DNA from: Litoribaculum gwangyangense
Lineage (GTDB): Bacteria > Bacteroidota > Bacteroidia > Flavobacteriales > Flavobacteriaceae
Reading direction: 5' to 3'
DNA length: 64,000 bases
Assembly: GCF_039543505.1 (NCBI RefSeq)
Contig: NZ_BAABJW010000003.1
Coordinates: forward strand, 124,001-188,000
Positions 18,789 through 28,154 of this stretch are shown piece after piece. Each line of letters starts with the position of its first letter. Within the stretch, counting starts at the first letter, position 1. Under the pieces are notes generated by a model, which was not told the origin of the DNA, made no database searches, and was given only the letters and a program-made list of their open reading frames with translations. The position numbers were made by a program, and so were the translations under genes.

Positions 18789-20282
18789 TTATCTGTTTCT
18801 CCAGAAAAAAGGTGTTAATAAAATAAGTACGGTAAACAATTCTAGACGACCAATAAGCATTAAAAAAGAGGCCCACCATTGTGCCAAAGGTGGTAATGCA
18901 GCATAATTGTTTACGGGACCAAAATCCCCTAATGCTGGCCCCACATTACCCAATGTGGAAGCCGCTAAACCAATAGAGGATTCAAAATCTAATTGAAACA
19001 TAGAAAAACCAAGAGAGCCTATAATAAACGATAGCATGTATAGTATAAAAAAACCTAAGATATTGAAAACAATATCACCCGAAACTGCTCTTTTGTTATA
19101 ACGAACGGGCAAAATCGCATTGGGGTGTAACGTACGCTTGAACTCTAAAAAGCCATTTTTGATCAACATTAAATGACGAACGACTTTTACACCACCTGAA
19201 GTACTACCAGCCGAACCTCCCAAAAACATAAGCCCGAAAAAGAAAACCGTTAAAAAAGGTGTCCATAAAGTATAATCTGCAGAAATGAAACCTGTGGTAG
19301 TAATAACAGTTAAAACTTGAAAAAGGCCATGCCTAAAAGCACTTTCTGCCTCTCCCCAAACCATGGGGTGGTCAACAGAAGATAAAGATACATCAGCTCT
19401 AAAATAAATGATTAAAGCAGCAATCAATGTAAAAATAGCTATGAATTTAAAATATAGCTTGAACTCTTCGTCATGAATAATTTTTTGAATCTTACCCTTA
19501 AAGGCGAAATAACTCAAAACAAAGTTAGTTCCAGCTAAAAACATGAATAAAATTATAATATATTGAATAATGGGCTGATTATTCCAATAAGCTACACTGG
19601 CATTTTTTGTAGAAAAACCTCCTGTTGACAATGTAGCCATAGAATGATTTATCGCATCAAAAAATGACATGCCTGCAAGCTGTAAAAAAATAGTTTCGGC
19701 GGCTGTATATCCAAAGTATATTAGCCACAAACGCTTTGCAGTATCTGTGATTCTTGGATGTAATTTATCGGCACTTGGTCCTGGAGCTTCGGCTGCAAAA
19801 AGCTGCATACCCCCTATTCCCAGTAACGGTAAAATAGCAATAGCCAATACTATAATACCCATACCACCTATCCAATGTGTTAAACTTCTCCAAAATAATA
19901 CACCCTTGGGAACCACTTCAATATCATTTAAAATAGATGCGCCTGTAGTCGTATAACCAGATATGGTTTCAAAAAAGGCATTTGTAAAACTTGGTATGCT
20001 GTCTGTTAAAACATAAGGTAAAGTACCAGATAAGGACATTATTATCCACCCGAAGGCAACCACAATATAACCTTCACGTTTATTCATTTCCTTATTGTGA
20101 TTTCTGGTTAAAACCATCATTAGCAAACCAATAAGAAGTGTGGTAATTCCAGCTAGAAAAATCTGAAGGGTAACCCCATCTTTGTAAACTAGGCTAATGA
20201 GCGCTGCTAGAAGCATAAACCCGCCATTGAATAATAGAAGAAGTCCTAAAAAGTGAAAAATAATTTTGTAGTTGAGTTTCAT
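18789..20282 (-). CDS. trkH: TrkH family K+ uptake protein
   Basis: TrkH is the membrane pore subunit of the Trk potassium uptake system, with four pseudo-repeats each providing a selectivity-filter loop. Visible filter-region motifs are TTTGASI (about residue 113), STGGFSTKNASV, TTTGFISADYTLW and TLGNVGPALGDFGP, along with GGSAGSTSGGVKVVRHL. The 497-residue protein has about ten helices. It follows trkA on the same strand with an 88 bp gap, so the two parts of the transporter are encoded together. Confidence 0.95.
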   Translation of the reverse strand: MKLNYKIIFHFLGLLLLFNGGFMLLAALISLVYKDGVTLQIFLAGITTLLIGLLMMVLTRNHNKEMNKREGYIVVAFGWIIMSLSGTLPYVLTDSIPSFTNAFFETISGYTTTGASILNDIEVVPKGVLFWRSLTHWIGGMGIIVLAIAILPLLGIGGMQLFAAEAPGPSADKLHPRITDTAKRLWLIYFGYTAAETIFLQLAGMSFFDAINHSMATLSTGGFSTKNASVAYWNNQPIIQYIIILFMFLAGTNFVLSYFAFKGKIQKIIHDEEFKLYFKFIAIFTLIAALIIYFRADVSLSSVDHPMVWGEAESAFRHGLFQVLTVITTTGFISADYTLWTPFLTVFFFGLMFLGGSAGSTSGGVKVVRHLMLIKNGFLEFKRTLHPNAILPVRYNKRAVSGDIVFNILGFFILYMLSFIIGSLGFSMFQLDFESSIGLAASTLGNVGPALGDFGPVNNYAALPPLAQWWASFLMLIGRLELFTVLILLTPFFWRNR

Positions 20283-20370
20283 GTGATAGTTTCTATTTTC
20301 AAATCAAGGACACATGTGATTTCTATATACTATTTTTTTCAAAAACATATTATATTTTTGGATATTTCAT

Positions 20371-21720
20371 TTATCGAAATAATTTTTCAACACCTTTTAT
20401 AGATTGCAATAAGCTACAAACCACTACTCTATCGCCTTCTTGTATTTTAAAACTTCCTAAAGCTATCATACCTAAACCATTTCTTATAACACCACCAATA
20501 ATAGCAGAACGAGGAAAATCGATATCTTTAATATATTTATTGCAGATAGCTGAAGTTGATTTCACTTCAAACTCCAACAATTCAGCATTCATATTGCTTA
20601 ATTTGGTCATGGCTACCACTTCGCCCTTTCTTATGTATCTGAAAATATTGTTGGCTGCCAAAAGTTTTTTATTGATAAGAGTCTCTATACCAACGGAATG
20701 TGACAGTTCAAAATAATCCATATTTTCAACTAAGGCAATGGTTTTTTTTACACCTTTAGATTTAGCGACCAAACAAGACATGATGTTTGTTTCTGAGTTT
20801 CCACCAACAGCGATAAAGGCATCCATATCACTAATGTTTTCCTCGTCCAATAGGTCAACATTTCTACCATCACTGTGAATAACCAAAACATTAGGTAAAT
20901 CATCAGCTATATCGAAGGCGCGTTCTTTATTTTCAACTAAAAGTTTGACATTAAATCCCTTATCACATAAATCTCTGGCTGATTTGAATCCTATTTGACT
21001 ACCGCCCAAAATCATAACATCCTTTATCTCTCTGTTAGCTTTGCCAGTAAGCCTACACAATTCCTCTCCACCGCCTTCGGAGGTAATAAATACCACATTA
21101 TCACCCCTTTCAAACTTAGTATCACCCCTGGGAATAATAGTATATTGAGTTCCAAAACGTTGAATAGCTATAGGAACAAAGTGTATCTCATGAAAAATTT
21201 TGGCAGCTTCTTTTACTGTTTTTCCAACAAATGATGCTGATCTGGAAAGTGTTAAACCTACCATGGTAAGTGCTCCTTCTTCAAATTCGTATGTGTCATT
21301 AAATGATGATTGTTTTAAGGATAACTCAATCTCAGACGCTGCTAAAGATTCTGGGGAAATCAATTCGTCAATACCAAATTTGGTAAATCCTACCTCATCC
21401 TTATGGGTAATAAATTCAGTATTTGTAATCCTGGCAATAGTTTTTTTAGAGCCCAATTGTTTGGCCAAAACACAAACTGTAATATTAGTCGTTTCACTAG
21501 CCGTAACGGCTATAAATAGGTCGGAACTTTCAACTTTGGCGTCTTTTAAAATACCAATAGAAGTAGCATCACCCCGAATAACTTTAATATCTAAATGCGT
21601 ATCAGCGTAGGCTAAACTCTCTTTGTTGATGTCTATTAACGTAATCTCTTGAGATTCATAAGACAATAATTTTGCTAAATGAAATCCAACTTCACCAGCA
21701 CCGGCAATAATAATCTTCAT
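20371..21720 (-). CDS. trkA: TrkA, NAD-binding gating subunit of K+ uptake
   Basis: TrkA is the cytoplasmic ring subunit that gates TrkH in response to nucleotides. Two RCK-N/RCK-C units are visible in 449 residues: a first Rossmann motif (IIAGAGEVGFHLAKLL) with acidic LIDINKE at the strand end, and a second (VMILGGSQIGFKSARDL). Each is followed by an RCK-C domain. The gene precedes trkH. A CAAATATA element at 21747-21754 gives TATATTTG on the minus strand, a likely -7 box 26 bp upstream of the start. Confidence 0.96.
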   Translation of the reverse strand: MKIIIAGAGEVGFHLAKLLSYESQEITLIDINKESLAYADTHLDIKVIRGDATSIGILKDAKVESSDLFIAVTASETTNITVCVLAKQLGSKKTIARITNTEFITHKDEVGFTKFGIDELISPESLAASEIELSLKQSSFNDTYEFEEGALTMVGLTLSRSASFVGKTVKEAAKIFHEIHFVPIAIQRFGTQYTIIPRGDTKFERGDNVVFITSEGGGEELCRLTGKANREIKDVMILGGSQIGFKSARDLCDKGFNVKLLVENKERAFDIADDLPNVLVIHSDGRNVDLLDEENISDMDAFIAVGGNSETNIMSCLVAKSKGVKKTIALVENMDYFELSHSVGIETLINKKLLAANNIFRYIRKGEVVAMTKLSNMNAELLEFEVKSTSAICNKYIKDIDFPRSAIIGGVIRNGLGMIALGSFKIQEGDRVVVCSLLQSIKGVEKLFR

Positions 21721-21746
21721 TATTTAATTATCATAAAAAAGTGAAA

Positions 21747-21754
21747 CAAATATA
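21747..21754 (-). promoter_or_regulatory. -7 promoter element of trkA-trkH
   Basis: The minus strand reads TATATTTG, an exact TAnnTTTG match, 26 bp before the trkA ATG. No clear -33 TTG is present at the usual distance. Confidence 0.55.
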
Positions 21755-21833
21755 CTATAAAATAAATATTGCTATGTAAAATTGAATCATTATAATTATT
21801 TAAACACGTATTATGTAATGCTTTTCTAAAAGG

Positions 21834-21841
21834 TTATATTT
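21834..21841 (+). promoter_or_regulatory. -7 promoter element of ubiE-porT
   Basis: TATATTTG is an exact TAnnTTTG match. A transcript would begin about 7 bp further on, which is inside the first codons of the longest possible ubiE frame (TTG at 21840). This argues for a later translation start at 21858. Confidence 0.6.
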
Positions 21842-21857
21842 GCAGAAAAACAAAGAA

Positions 21858-22583
21858 TTGTCAAAAGTAAAGCCTTACAAAAACAGCGATTTAGGTAAAA
21901 AAGAACAAGTTACCCAAATGTTTGATACCATTTCCAGTGATTATGATGGTTTAAACCGTGTTATTTCCTTTGGAATAGATATTAAATGGCGAAAAAAAGT
22001 AGTTAAATTAGTAAATGAAAGTAATCCAGAAACTATACTCGATATAGCTACAGGAACTGGAGATTTAGCCATCAATTTAGCAGAAACAAATGCCAAAAAA
22101 ATTATTGGGTTGGATATTAGTAGTGGTATGCTTGAAATTGGAAAAGAAAAAATAAAGAACAAAGAACTAGACTCTAAAATTGAAATGATTTTAGGTGATA
22201 GTGAAAATATGCCTTTTGAAGACAACTCTTTTGATGCCATAACGGTTGCTTTTGGTGTTCGTAATTTCGAAACGCTTGAAAACGGGTTGAAAGAAATTTA
22301 CAGGGTACTAAAAACCAATGGTACTTTTGTTATTTTAGAAACTTCAGTTCCAACTAAAAGTCCTTACAAACAAGGTTATCATTTTTATACCAAATATATT
22401 TTACCCTTAATAGGCAAAGCATTTTCAAAAGACAGAAGTGCCTACAAGTATTTAAGCGAGTCCGCTTCAATTTTTCCATATGGAGAGGCTTTAAACAATA
22501 TTTTACGTAAAATTGGGTTTATTAATGTTGAGGATTTTCCGCAAACTTTTGGAGTTGCGACAATTTATAAATCATCCAAGTAA
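21858..22583 (+). CDS. ubiE: Demethylmenaquinone/ubiquinone methyltransferase UbiE/MenG
   Basis: The enzyme C-methylates demethylmenaquinone to menaquinone with SAM, the last step of menaquinone synthesis; menaquinone is the quinone used by this phylum and hence the partner of Na+-NQR. The SAM motif ILDIATGTGDLAINL, the UbiE signature YDGLNRVISFGIDIKWRK and AFGVRNFETLENGLKEIYRV are clear. There is no ATG at the front: the frame can start at TTG 21840 or TTG 21858. I choose 21858 (MSKVKPYKNSDLGKKEQV) because relatives start there and because the -7 element overlaps 21840. porT follows after 4 bp. Confidence 0.95.
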   Translation: MSKVKPYKNSDLGKKEQVTQMFDTISSDYDGLNRVISFGIDIKWRKKVVKLVNESNPETILDIATGTGDLAINLAETNAKKIIGLDISSGMLEIGKEKIKNKELDSKIEMILGDSENMPFEDNSFDAITVAFGVRNFETLENGLKEIYRVLKTNGTFVILETSVPTKSPYKQGYHFYTKYILPLIGKAFSKDRSAYKYLSESASIFPYGEALNNILRKIGFINVEDFPQTFGVATIYKSSK

Positions 22584-22587
22584 CCAT

Positions 22588-23319
22588 ATGAAGCATTTTT
22601 TTGCATTACTCTCATTTCTGCTAATCACACAAACCTCTAATGCGCAACTTTTTAAGAAAGAAAAAGTAACCTATGATGCCAATCAAGGAAGAGGCTCTAC
22701 GGACAATAATTTATTGCGATGGGGTTATTTTTTAGGGATTAGCAATTATGATTTTAATTTTGATTACAATGAAGATTTAAGGGATATTTATGTTAAACGT
22801 AGCCCTGGGTTTAATGTTGGTTTAATAGGTAACTTAAGAATTAACAGTTTTATAGATTTACGTTTAGAACCCGGTTTACTTATCACTACTAGAGAATTAT
22901 ATTATAGCCAAACGTATTTCAATGGCATACCTGATGTGAAAAGTAATGATTTGATTCGGGAAGTAAAATCAACTTACATACACATTCCGTTATTGGTCAA
23001 AATTTCAACAAAACGTATTAATAATTTCAAACCTTTTATAGTTGGAGGCTTTTCAACTGCCTTAAATTTGTCGAGTAACGAAGATAACCCTGAAGACAAT
23101 AGTAACGGACAATTCAGAACCACTAAAAACTCCATTTTTTATGAACTAGGTTTCGGGATTGATTTATATCTTTACAATTTTAAATTCACACCTTCCATTC
23201 GTGGGCTTTTTGGAATAAACGATGAATTGGTAAGGGATAAAGACCCAAATAGCCCCTGGACGAGCAATATTGCAGGCATGAGAACTAGAGGCGTTTTTGT
23301 GAATTTCACTTTTCAATAG
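22588..23319 (+). CDS. porT: PorT/SprT family outer-membrane protein of the type IX secretion system
   Basis: PorT is an outer-membrane beta-barrel required for type IX secretion. The chosen ATG at 22588 gives a signal peptide (cleavage near NAQLF, residue 20) and leaves 4 bp after the ubiE stop; a longer in-frame start inside ubiE gives no export signal. The mature sequence shows alternating beta-strand pattern, family-like LRLEPGLLITTRELYY and TYIHIPLLVKIST, and ends in FVNFTFQ. The ubiE-porT order is common in flavobacteria. Together with the plug gene it shows that the cell has a T9SS. Confidence 0.88.
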   Translation: MKHFFALLSFLLITQTSNAQLFKKEKVTYDANQGRGSTDNNLLRWGYFLGISNYDFNFDYNEDLRDIYVKRSPGFNVGLIGNLRINSFIDLRLEPGLLITTRELYYSQTYFNGIPDVKSNDLIREVKSTYIHIPLLVKISTKRINNFKPFIVGGFSTALNLSSNEDNPEDNSNGQFRTTKNSIFYELGFGIDLYLYNFKFTPSIRGLFGINDELVRDKDPNSPWTSNIAGMRTRGVFVNFTFQ

Positions 23320-23321
23320 GG

Positions 23322-24041
23322 TTAACATCTCCTAAATTCGCTCAACAAAATGGCAGTTGCGGTGGCTACATTTAAACTTTCCGTTTGTTGTAAACTTCCA
23401 AATCTGGGAATAGATACTTTTTCTTTAACGAAGGCTTCCACTTCTTTTGAAATACCATTAGCTTCATTGCCCATAATTAAAATCCCATCCTTGAGATTGG
23501 TTTTCTTGTAAATATTCTCACCTTCCATAAACGCTCCATATACAGGCATAGACGAATCTTTCAAAAATTCCACCAAATTAAGATATGAAATATTGACTCT
23601 AGTTATAGAGCCCATAGTAGCTTGTATCACCTTGGGGTTGTAACAATCTACTGTTTCATTGCTGCAAACCAAATCTTTTACACCAAACCAATCGCAAAGT
23701 CTAACAATAGTCCCCAAATTTCCTGGATCTCTAATAGCATCCAATGCAATAATTAATCCTTTATCTTCTATAGGTTTAGGAGTTGGTATTTTAAAAACTG
23801 CCAAAGCCTTATTGGGCGTCGTTAAAAAACTAATTCGTTTTAATTCGGCATCAGAAATTAAAACTTCATTTTTGGCATCAATATTGAATGTCTGTGTCGT
23901 AAATAATGTTTGAAGTTCTAAACTAGATTGCAATAATTCGGTAATGGTTTTAACACCTTCAACCACAAAAAAACCGTATTGTTGTCTAAATTTTTTGTGC
24001 TTTAAACTCGTTATTAATTTTAACTGACTCTTGGAAAGCAT
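23322..24041 (-). CDS. TrmH/SpoU family RNA 2'-O-methyltransferase
   Basis: This is a SpoU-type methyltransferase with a SPOUT knot. The N-terminal substrate-binding domain has the family start SKSQLKLITSLKHKKFRQQYGFFVVEG. The three SpoU motifs are visible: ALDAIRDPGNLGTIVRLCDW, LIMGNEANGISKEV and RFGSLQQTESLNVATATAI. It methylates ribose in tRNA or rRNA; which target cannot be told. The 239 residues are normal. Its stop is 2 bp from the stop of convergent porT. Confidence 0.93.
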   Translation of the reverse strand: MLSKSQLKLITSLKHKKFRQQYGFFVVEGVKTITELLQSSLELQTLFTTQTFNIDAKNEVLISDAELKRISFLTTPNKALAVFKIPTPKPIEDKGLIIALDAIRDPGNLGTIVRLCDWFGVKDLVCSNETVDCYNPKVIQATMGSITRVNISYLNLVEFLKDSSMPVYGAFMEGENIYKKTNLKDGILIMGNEANGISKEVEAFVKEKVSIPRFGSLQQTESLNVATATAILLSEFRRC

Positions 24042-24135
24042 CTGTTCTTTATTAATTTTTTATAAAGTAAAGAAAATATTAGTAAGATTCCTTGGTCATG
24101 TATTTTTTAAGTACTTTTTTTTAGATAGAATAGTG

Positions 24136-24143
24136 TATTTTTG
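24136..24143 (+). promoter_or_regulatory. -7 promoter element of tamL
   Basis: TATTTTTG matches TAnnTTTG and lies 68 bp before the TTG start at 24212, in the divergent gap with the methyltransferase gene. Confidence 0.45.
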
Positions 24144-24211
24144 AGCTATTAAATAGCTTTTAAATTATCCATTAAAATAAAATCTATAAATCGAATAAAC
24201 ATCTTTTTCAT

Positions 24212-26743
24212 TTGAACAAACAACTCTCTAAAATACTGATTTTAATATGTTTAATTGAATGTTTTACATCTTGTAATGTTGTTAAGCGAGTGGCGGATGA
24301 TGAATACTTACTTACAAAAAACACCGTAATTGTTGATGGTGAAAGAGATAATACGGAAACCATAAACAATCTACTGTATCAAAAACCAAACAGTAAATTG
24401 CCAATTATAGGCAACCTAAGACTTAATATTTACAATTTAGCGCGACCAAATATTGACTCCATAATTGAAAAAAACTTAACCAAAAGACCCAATAAACGAG
24501 AAAATTATGAGCAACTTTTATCTCGAAAACAATTAAATAAATACATACAATCCCGTAAAGATTTTAATGCCTGGTTAAAAAAAACCGGTGAGGCTCCTGT
24601 AATAGTTGATATAAATAAAACCAAAAGGTCTGCGAAGCGACTTCAAGATTACTATATCAATAATGGTTGGTTTGATGTAGAAGCTTCTTATGAAATCAAA
24701 AAAAATGAAAAAAAACGGGCCGAGGTTGAGTATTATGTTAAAAAAGGTCCTTCTTTTATTATTGATTCAATTACGGCCAATATAAAGTCACCGATTATAG
24801 ACACTCTTTATAAAAACATTAAAAAAGAGGCTTTAGTTAGGTCTAACGAACAATACAAAACGTCAGATTTTAACCAAGAGCGCGACAGAATAACCAATGA
24901 GTTGCGAAACTCAGGTATCTATCATTTTAAATCAGATTATATTACTTTTGAGATAGACACTATTGGTACCAACAAAAAATTAAATGTTGATATCAATATC
25001 CAAAACAGAACTATAAGAACTCCAGATTCTGTTAGATATGAACCATTCAAGGTCTACACCATTCGGGATGTAAATATTATTGCGGATTATACTTTTGAAA
25101 ACCGCGGGAAACCATTTCAAGATTCCATATCCTACAACGGTTATAAAATATATAGTTACAACAAAATGCGTTACAGACCTAAAGCTATTAGTGATGCCAT
25201 TTTTATAAATCCAGGGGATATTTTTAGGGATATTGATAGAACTAGAACATATAGGCATTTAAATGAATTACGAACCTTTAAATACCCTAACATTGATTAT
25301 ATTGAAAATCCAGATAACACGCTTTCGGATACCATAAGGTTAACCCCATTAAAAAAGTTCAGTTTGGGGTTCAGTGCAGATGTTTCACAAAGTAATATTC
25401 AAACCGTCGGATTTTCATTAAACCCCAGTTTACTTATTAGAAATATTTTTAGAGGAGCTGAAACGTTTGAAATATCAGCCATAACATCCATTGGTGCTTC
25501 AAAAGATGGAAATAGAAATAATATGGACGACCCATTTTTTGATATTAATGAATATGGAATTGATTTGAAATTGACTATTCCCAGGCTATTTTCACCTTTT
25601 TATACTGAAGGCTTTATTCCAAAATATATGTCGCCCAGTACAAGAATAAGCTTATCTACAACAAGTCAAACCAATATAGGGTTGGACAAACAAACCTTGA
25701 GTGGTATCCTTAGTTACAATTGGTACCCAAACAAAAAAGTATCCAATAGGTTAGATGTGTTTAATATTCAATATGTTAGAAATCTCAATGTCGATAATTA
25801 TTTTGGAGTATACCAAAATTCGTTCAACACATTGAATGCTATATCTTCATCTTTAAATTACAACAATGGCAATGACTTATTATTTCCTATTCAAACAGAT
25901 GCTTTCATAAACGATGTGTTAAACAATAACACCTCTTTAACTCCAAATGATGATGGTTACAAAACAGTAGCCAGCATCAATGAACGGAAACAACGTTTAA
26001 CAGAAAACAACTTAATTATATCATCAAGCTATAATTTTACAAATGATGAACGTACCAATTTATTTGATAACGATTTTTCAATTTTTCGTGCAAAACTAGA
26101 ATTAGCCGGAAACTTACTTTCAACATCTTCAAGACTCTTGGGATTAAATAAAAATACCGATGGACGATATGAATTGTTCAATGTAGCTTATTCTCAATAT
26201 ATAAAAACAGAGCTTGACTATATAAAGCATTGGGATTTAGGCAACAAAAATGTATTGGCAATAAGGAGTTTTTTAGGTATAGCCATACCATATGGTAACT
26301 CCAATAACATACCTTTCGCAAAAAGTTTCTTTGCAGGTGGCCCCAACGATAATCGTGCTTGGACAGCCTACAGTTTGGGTCCTGGAAGCTCAGAAACCAC
26401 CAATGAATTTAATGAAGCCAATTTAAAATTTTCATTCAGTGCAGAACAGCGTTTTAATATTTTTGGAAATCTAAATGGAGCCTTATTTGTTGACGCAGGT
26501 AACATATGGAATGTATTGGACAATGTAGAAGATGAACGTGCTACTTTTAATAATTTTAGTTCTTTTGAAGACATTGCTTTAGGTTCTGGTTTTGGTTTAC
26601 GCTACGATTTTAGTTTTTTTGTATTCAGGTTTGATGTAGGATTCAAAACTTATGATCCTTCTTACCAAGATCAAAATAGATGGTTTAATGATTATAACTT
26701 CTCCAATGCTGTTTATAATATTGGGATAAACTATCCATTCTAG
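24212..26743 (+). CDS. tamL: TamL, BamA/TamA-like outer-membrane assembly lipoprotein
   Basis: TamL is the Bacteroidota lipoprotein variant of TamA, an Omp85 protein that works in outer-membrane biogenesis with TamB. The frame starts with TTG (no upstream ATG in frame). The N-terminus is hydrophobic and ends in a lipobox near CFTSC, with Cys21 the lipidated residue. POTRA-like repeats fill about residues 40-380 and a 16-strand-type surface antigen barrel the rest, with FFAGGPNDNRAWTAYSLGPG typical of the Omp85 strand/L6 region and a terminal INYPF. 843 residues is usual. tamB is not adjacent. Confidence 0.88.
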   Translation: MNKQLSKILILICLIECFTSCNVVKRVADDEYLLTKNTVIVDGERDNTETINNLLYQKPNSKLPIIGNLRLNIYNLARPNIDSIIEKNLTKRPNKRENYEQLLSRKQLNKYIQSRKDFNAWLKKTGEAPVIVDINKTKRSAKRLQDYYINNGWFDVEASYEIKKNEKKRAEVEYYVKKGPSFIIDSITANIKSPIIDTLYKNIKKEALVRSNEQYKTSDFNQERDRITNELRNSGIYHFKSDYITFEIDTIGTNKKLNVDINIQNRTIRTPDSVRYEPFKVYTIRDVNIIADYTFENRGKPFQDSISYNGYKIYSYNKMRYRPKAISDAIFINPGDIFRDIDRTRTYRHLNELRTFKYPNIDYIENPDNTLSDTIRLTPLKKFSLGFSADVSQSNIQTVGFSLNPSLLIRNIFRGAETFEISAITSIGASKDGNRNNMDDPFFDINEYGIDLKLTIPRLFSPFYTEGFIPKYMSPSTRISLSTTSQTNIGLDKQTLSGILSYNWYPNKKVSNRLDVFNIQYVRNLNVDNYFGVYQNSFNTLNAISSSLNYNNGNDLLFPIQTDAFINDVLNNNTSLTPNDDGYKTVASINERKQRLTENNLIISSSYNFTNDERTNLFDNDFSIFRAKLELAGNLLSTSSRLLGLNKNTDGRYELFNVAYSQYIKTELDYIKHWDLGNKNVLAIRSFLGIAIPYGNSNNIPFAKSFFAGGPNDNRAWTAYSLGPGSSETTNEFNEANLKFSFSAEQRFNIFGNLNGALFVDAGNIWNVLDNVEDERATFNNFSSFEDIALGSGFGLRYDFSFFVFRFDVGFKTYDPSYQDQNRWFNDYNFSNAVYNIGINYPF

Positions 26744-26823
26744 ATTACTTTTAACTACATCGTTTTAGTCTAGTTTTAAGATTTTCAATCTATAAAACAT
26801 CAACTACTTATTTAAAAATTGAT

Positions 26824-26831
26824 TACTTTTG
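26824..26831 (+). promoter_or_regulatory. -7 promoter element of the aldolase gene
   Basis: TACTTTTG matches TAnnTTTG, 34 bp before the ATG at 26866. Confidence 0.55.
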
Positions 26832-26865
26832 GAACATACTAATACAAATCAAAAAATTAACAAAA

Positions 26866-27933
26866 ATGGGACACAACATAAAACCAGGAGTTGCAACAGG
26901 AAAAGAAGTACAGGCTATTTTTAACCACGCCAAAGCTAATAACTACGCTTTACCTGCTGTAAATGTTATTGGTTCAGATACTATAAATGGGGTTTTAGAA
27001 ACTGCAAGGGATTTAAATGCGCCTGTAATCATACAATTTTCAAACGGTGGTGCACAGTTTAATGCAGGAAAGGGATTAAGCAACGAAGGCCAAAAGGCGG
27101 CTATAGCTGGTGCTATTGCAGGGGCTAAACATGTGCATACTTTGGCAGAGGCTTATGGAGCAACTGTTATTTTACATACCGATCATTGTGCTAAAAAACT
27201 ATTGCCTTGGATAGATGGTTTATTGGACGCCAGCGAAAAACACTTTGCTGAAACTGGAAAATCACTTTTTAGTTCACATATGATCGACCTTTCTGAAGAA
27301 CCTATTGAAGAAAATATTGAAATTTGTAAGACCTATTTAAAACGTATGAGTAAAATGGGTATGACATTAGAAATTGAATTAGGTATTACAGGTGGTGAAG
27401 AAGACGGCGTTGATAATAGCGATGTAGATGATTCTAAACTATACACACAACCAGAAGAAGTGGCTTACGCTTACGAAGAATTAAGTAAAGTAAGCTCACA
27501 ATTCACCATAGCAGCAGCTTTTGGGAATGTTCATGGGGTATACAAACCAGGTAACGTGAAATTAACACCAAAAATACTAAAAAATTCTCAAGAATATATT
27601 TCAAAAAAATATGGAGTTGAACATAATCACATAGATTTTGTGTTTCATGGTGGATCAGGTTCAACTGTTGAAGAAATTCGCGAAGGAATTAGCTACGGTG
27701 TTATCAAAATGAACATAGATACCGATTTGCAATATGCCTTTATGAGTGGCATCCGCGATTACATGAGTGACAAAAAAGATTATCTACAGGGACAAATTGG
27801 AAATCCGGAAGGCGAAGACTCTCCAAATAAAAAATATTACGACCCACGTGTTTGGTTGCGCGAAGGAGAAAAAACATTTGTAGCTCGTTTAAAAAAGGCG
27901 TTTGAAGATTTAAATAACGTCAATACTTTATAA
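26866..27933 (+). CDS. fbaA: Class II fructose-bisphosphate aldolase
   Basis: This zinc-dependent aldolase interconverts fructose-1,6-bisphosphate with dihydroxyacetone phosphate and glyceraldehyde-3-phosphate in glycolysis and gluconeogenesis. Metal and catalytic motifs are visible: HTDHCAKKLLPW (Asp and His), EIELGITGGEEDGVDNSDVD, FGNVHGVYKPGNVKL and FHGGSGSTVEEI. The length of 355 residues marks the class IIA (E. coli FbaA-like) subgroup. The gene is monocistronic, with a -7 element before it and a strong terminator after it. Confidence 0.97.
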   Translation: MGHNIKPGVATGKEVQAIFNHAKANNYALPAVNVIGSDTINGVLETARDLNAPVIIQFSNGGAQFNAGKGLSNEGQKAAIAGAIAGAKHVHTLAEAYGATVILHTDHCAKKLLPWIDGLLDASEKHFAETGKSLFSSHMIDLSEEPIEENIEICKTYLKRMSKMGMTLEIELGITGGEEDGVDNSDVDDSKLYTQPEEVAYAYEELSKVSSQFTIAAAFGNVHGVYKPGNVKLTPKILKNSQEYISKKYGVEHNHIDFVFHGGSGSTVEEIREGISYGVIKMNIDTDLQYAFMSGIRDYMSDKKDYLQGQIGNPEGEDSPNKKYYDPRVWLREGEKTFVARLKKAFEDLNNVNTL

Positions 27934-27959
27934 ATCATCCCCTTTTATAACATTAAAAT

Positions 27960-28004
27960 AATCTCGTTTAAACTTCAGGTAAGATTAAACGAGATTATTT
28001 TTTT
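27960..28004 (+). terminator. Rho-independent terminator after fbaA
   Basis: A 12-bp perfect stem pairs AATCTCGTTTAA with TTAAACGAGATT around a 13-nt loop, followed by ATTTTTTTA. Confidence 0.85.
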
Positions 28005-28078
28005 ATATTGTAAGAAATCACTAAAGACTTTTATTAAATTTTGATTTTAAAACATAAAAAAAGTAAATTTTTATGTTT

Positions 28079-28086
28079 TACATTTG
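28079..28086 (+). promoter_or_regulatory. -7 promoter element of accD
   Basis: TACATTTG matches TAnnTTTG and lies 68 bp before the accD ATG at 28155. Confidence 0.5.
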
Positions 28087-28154
28087 CAGAATAACTAACT
28101 AAACCTTCGATTTTTATACTTTGTTAAAATCGTATATCTAAAATTATAAATCAT

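Noticed and set aside
21200..21610. A long plus-strand frame of 136 codons inside trkA
   Set aside because: It lies wholly antisense to trkA, has no matching family and no leader; it follows from the codon use of the real gene.
22513..22587. An earlier start for porT inside ubiE
   Set aside because: It would overlap ubiE by 71 bp and lose the export signal at the N-terminus; the ATG at 22588 gives both a signal peptide and tight spacing.
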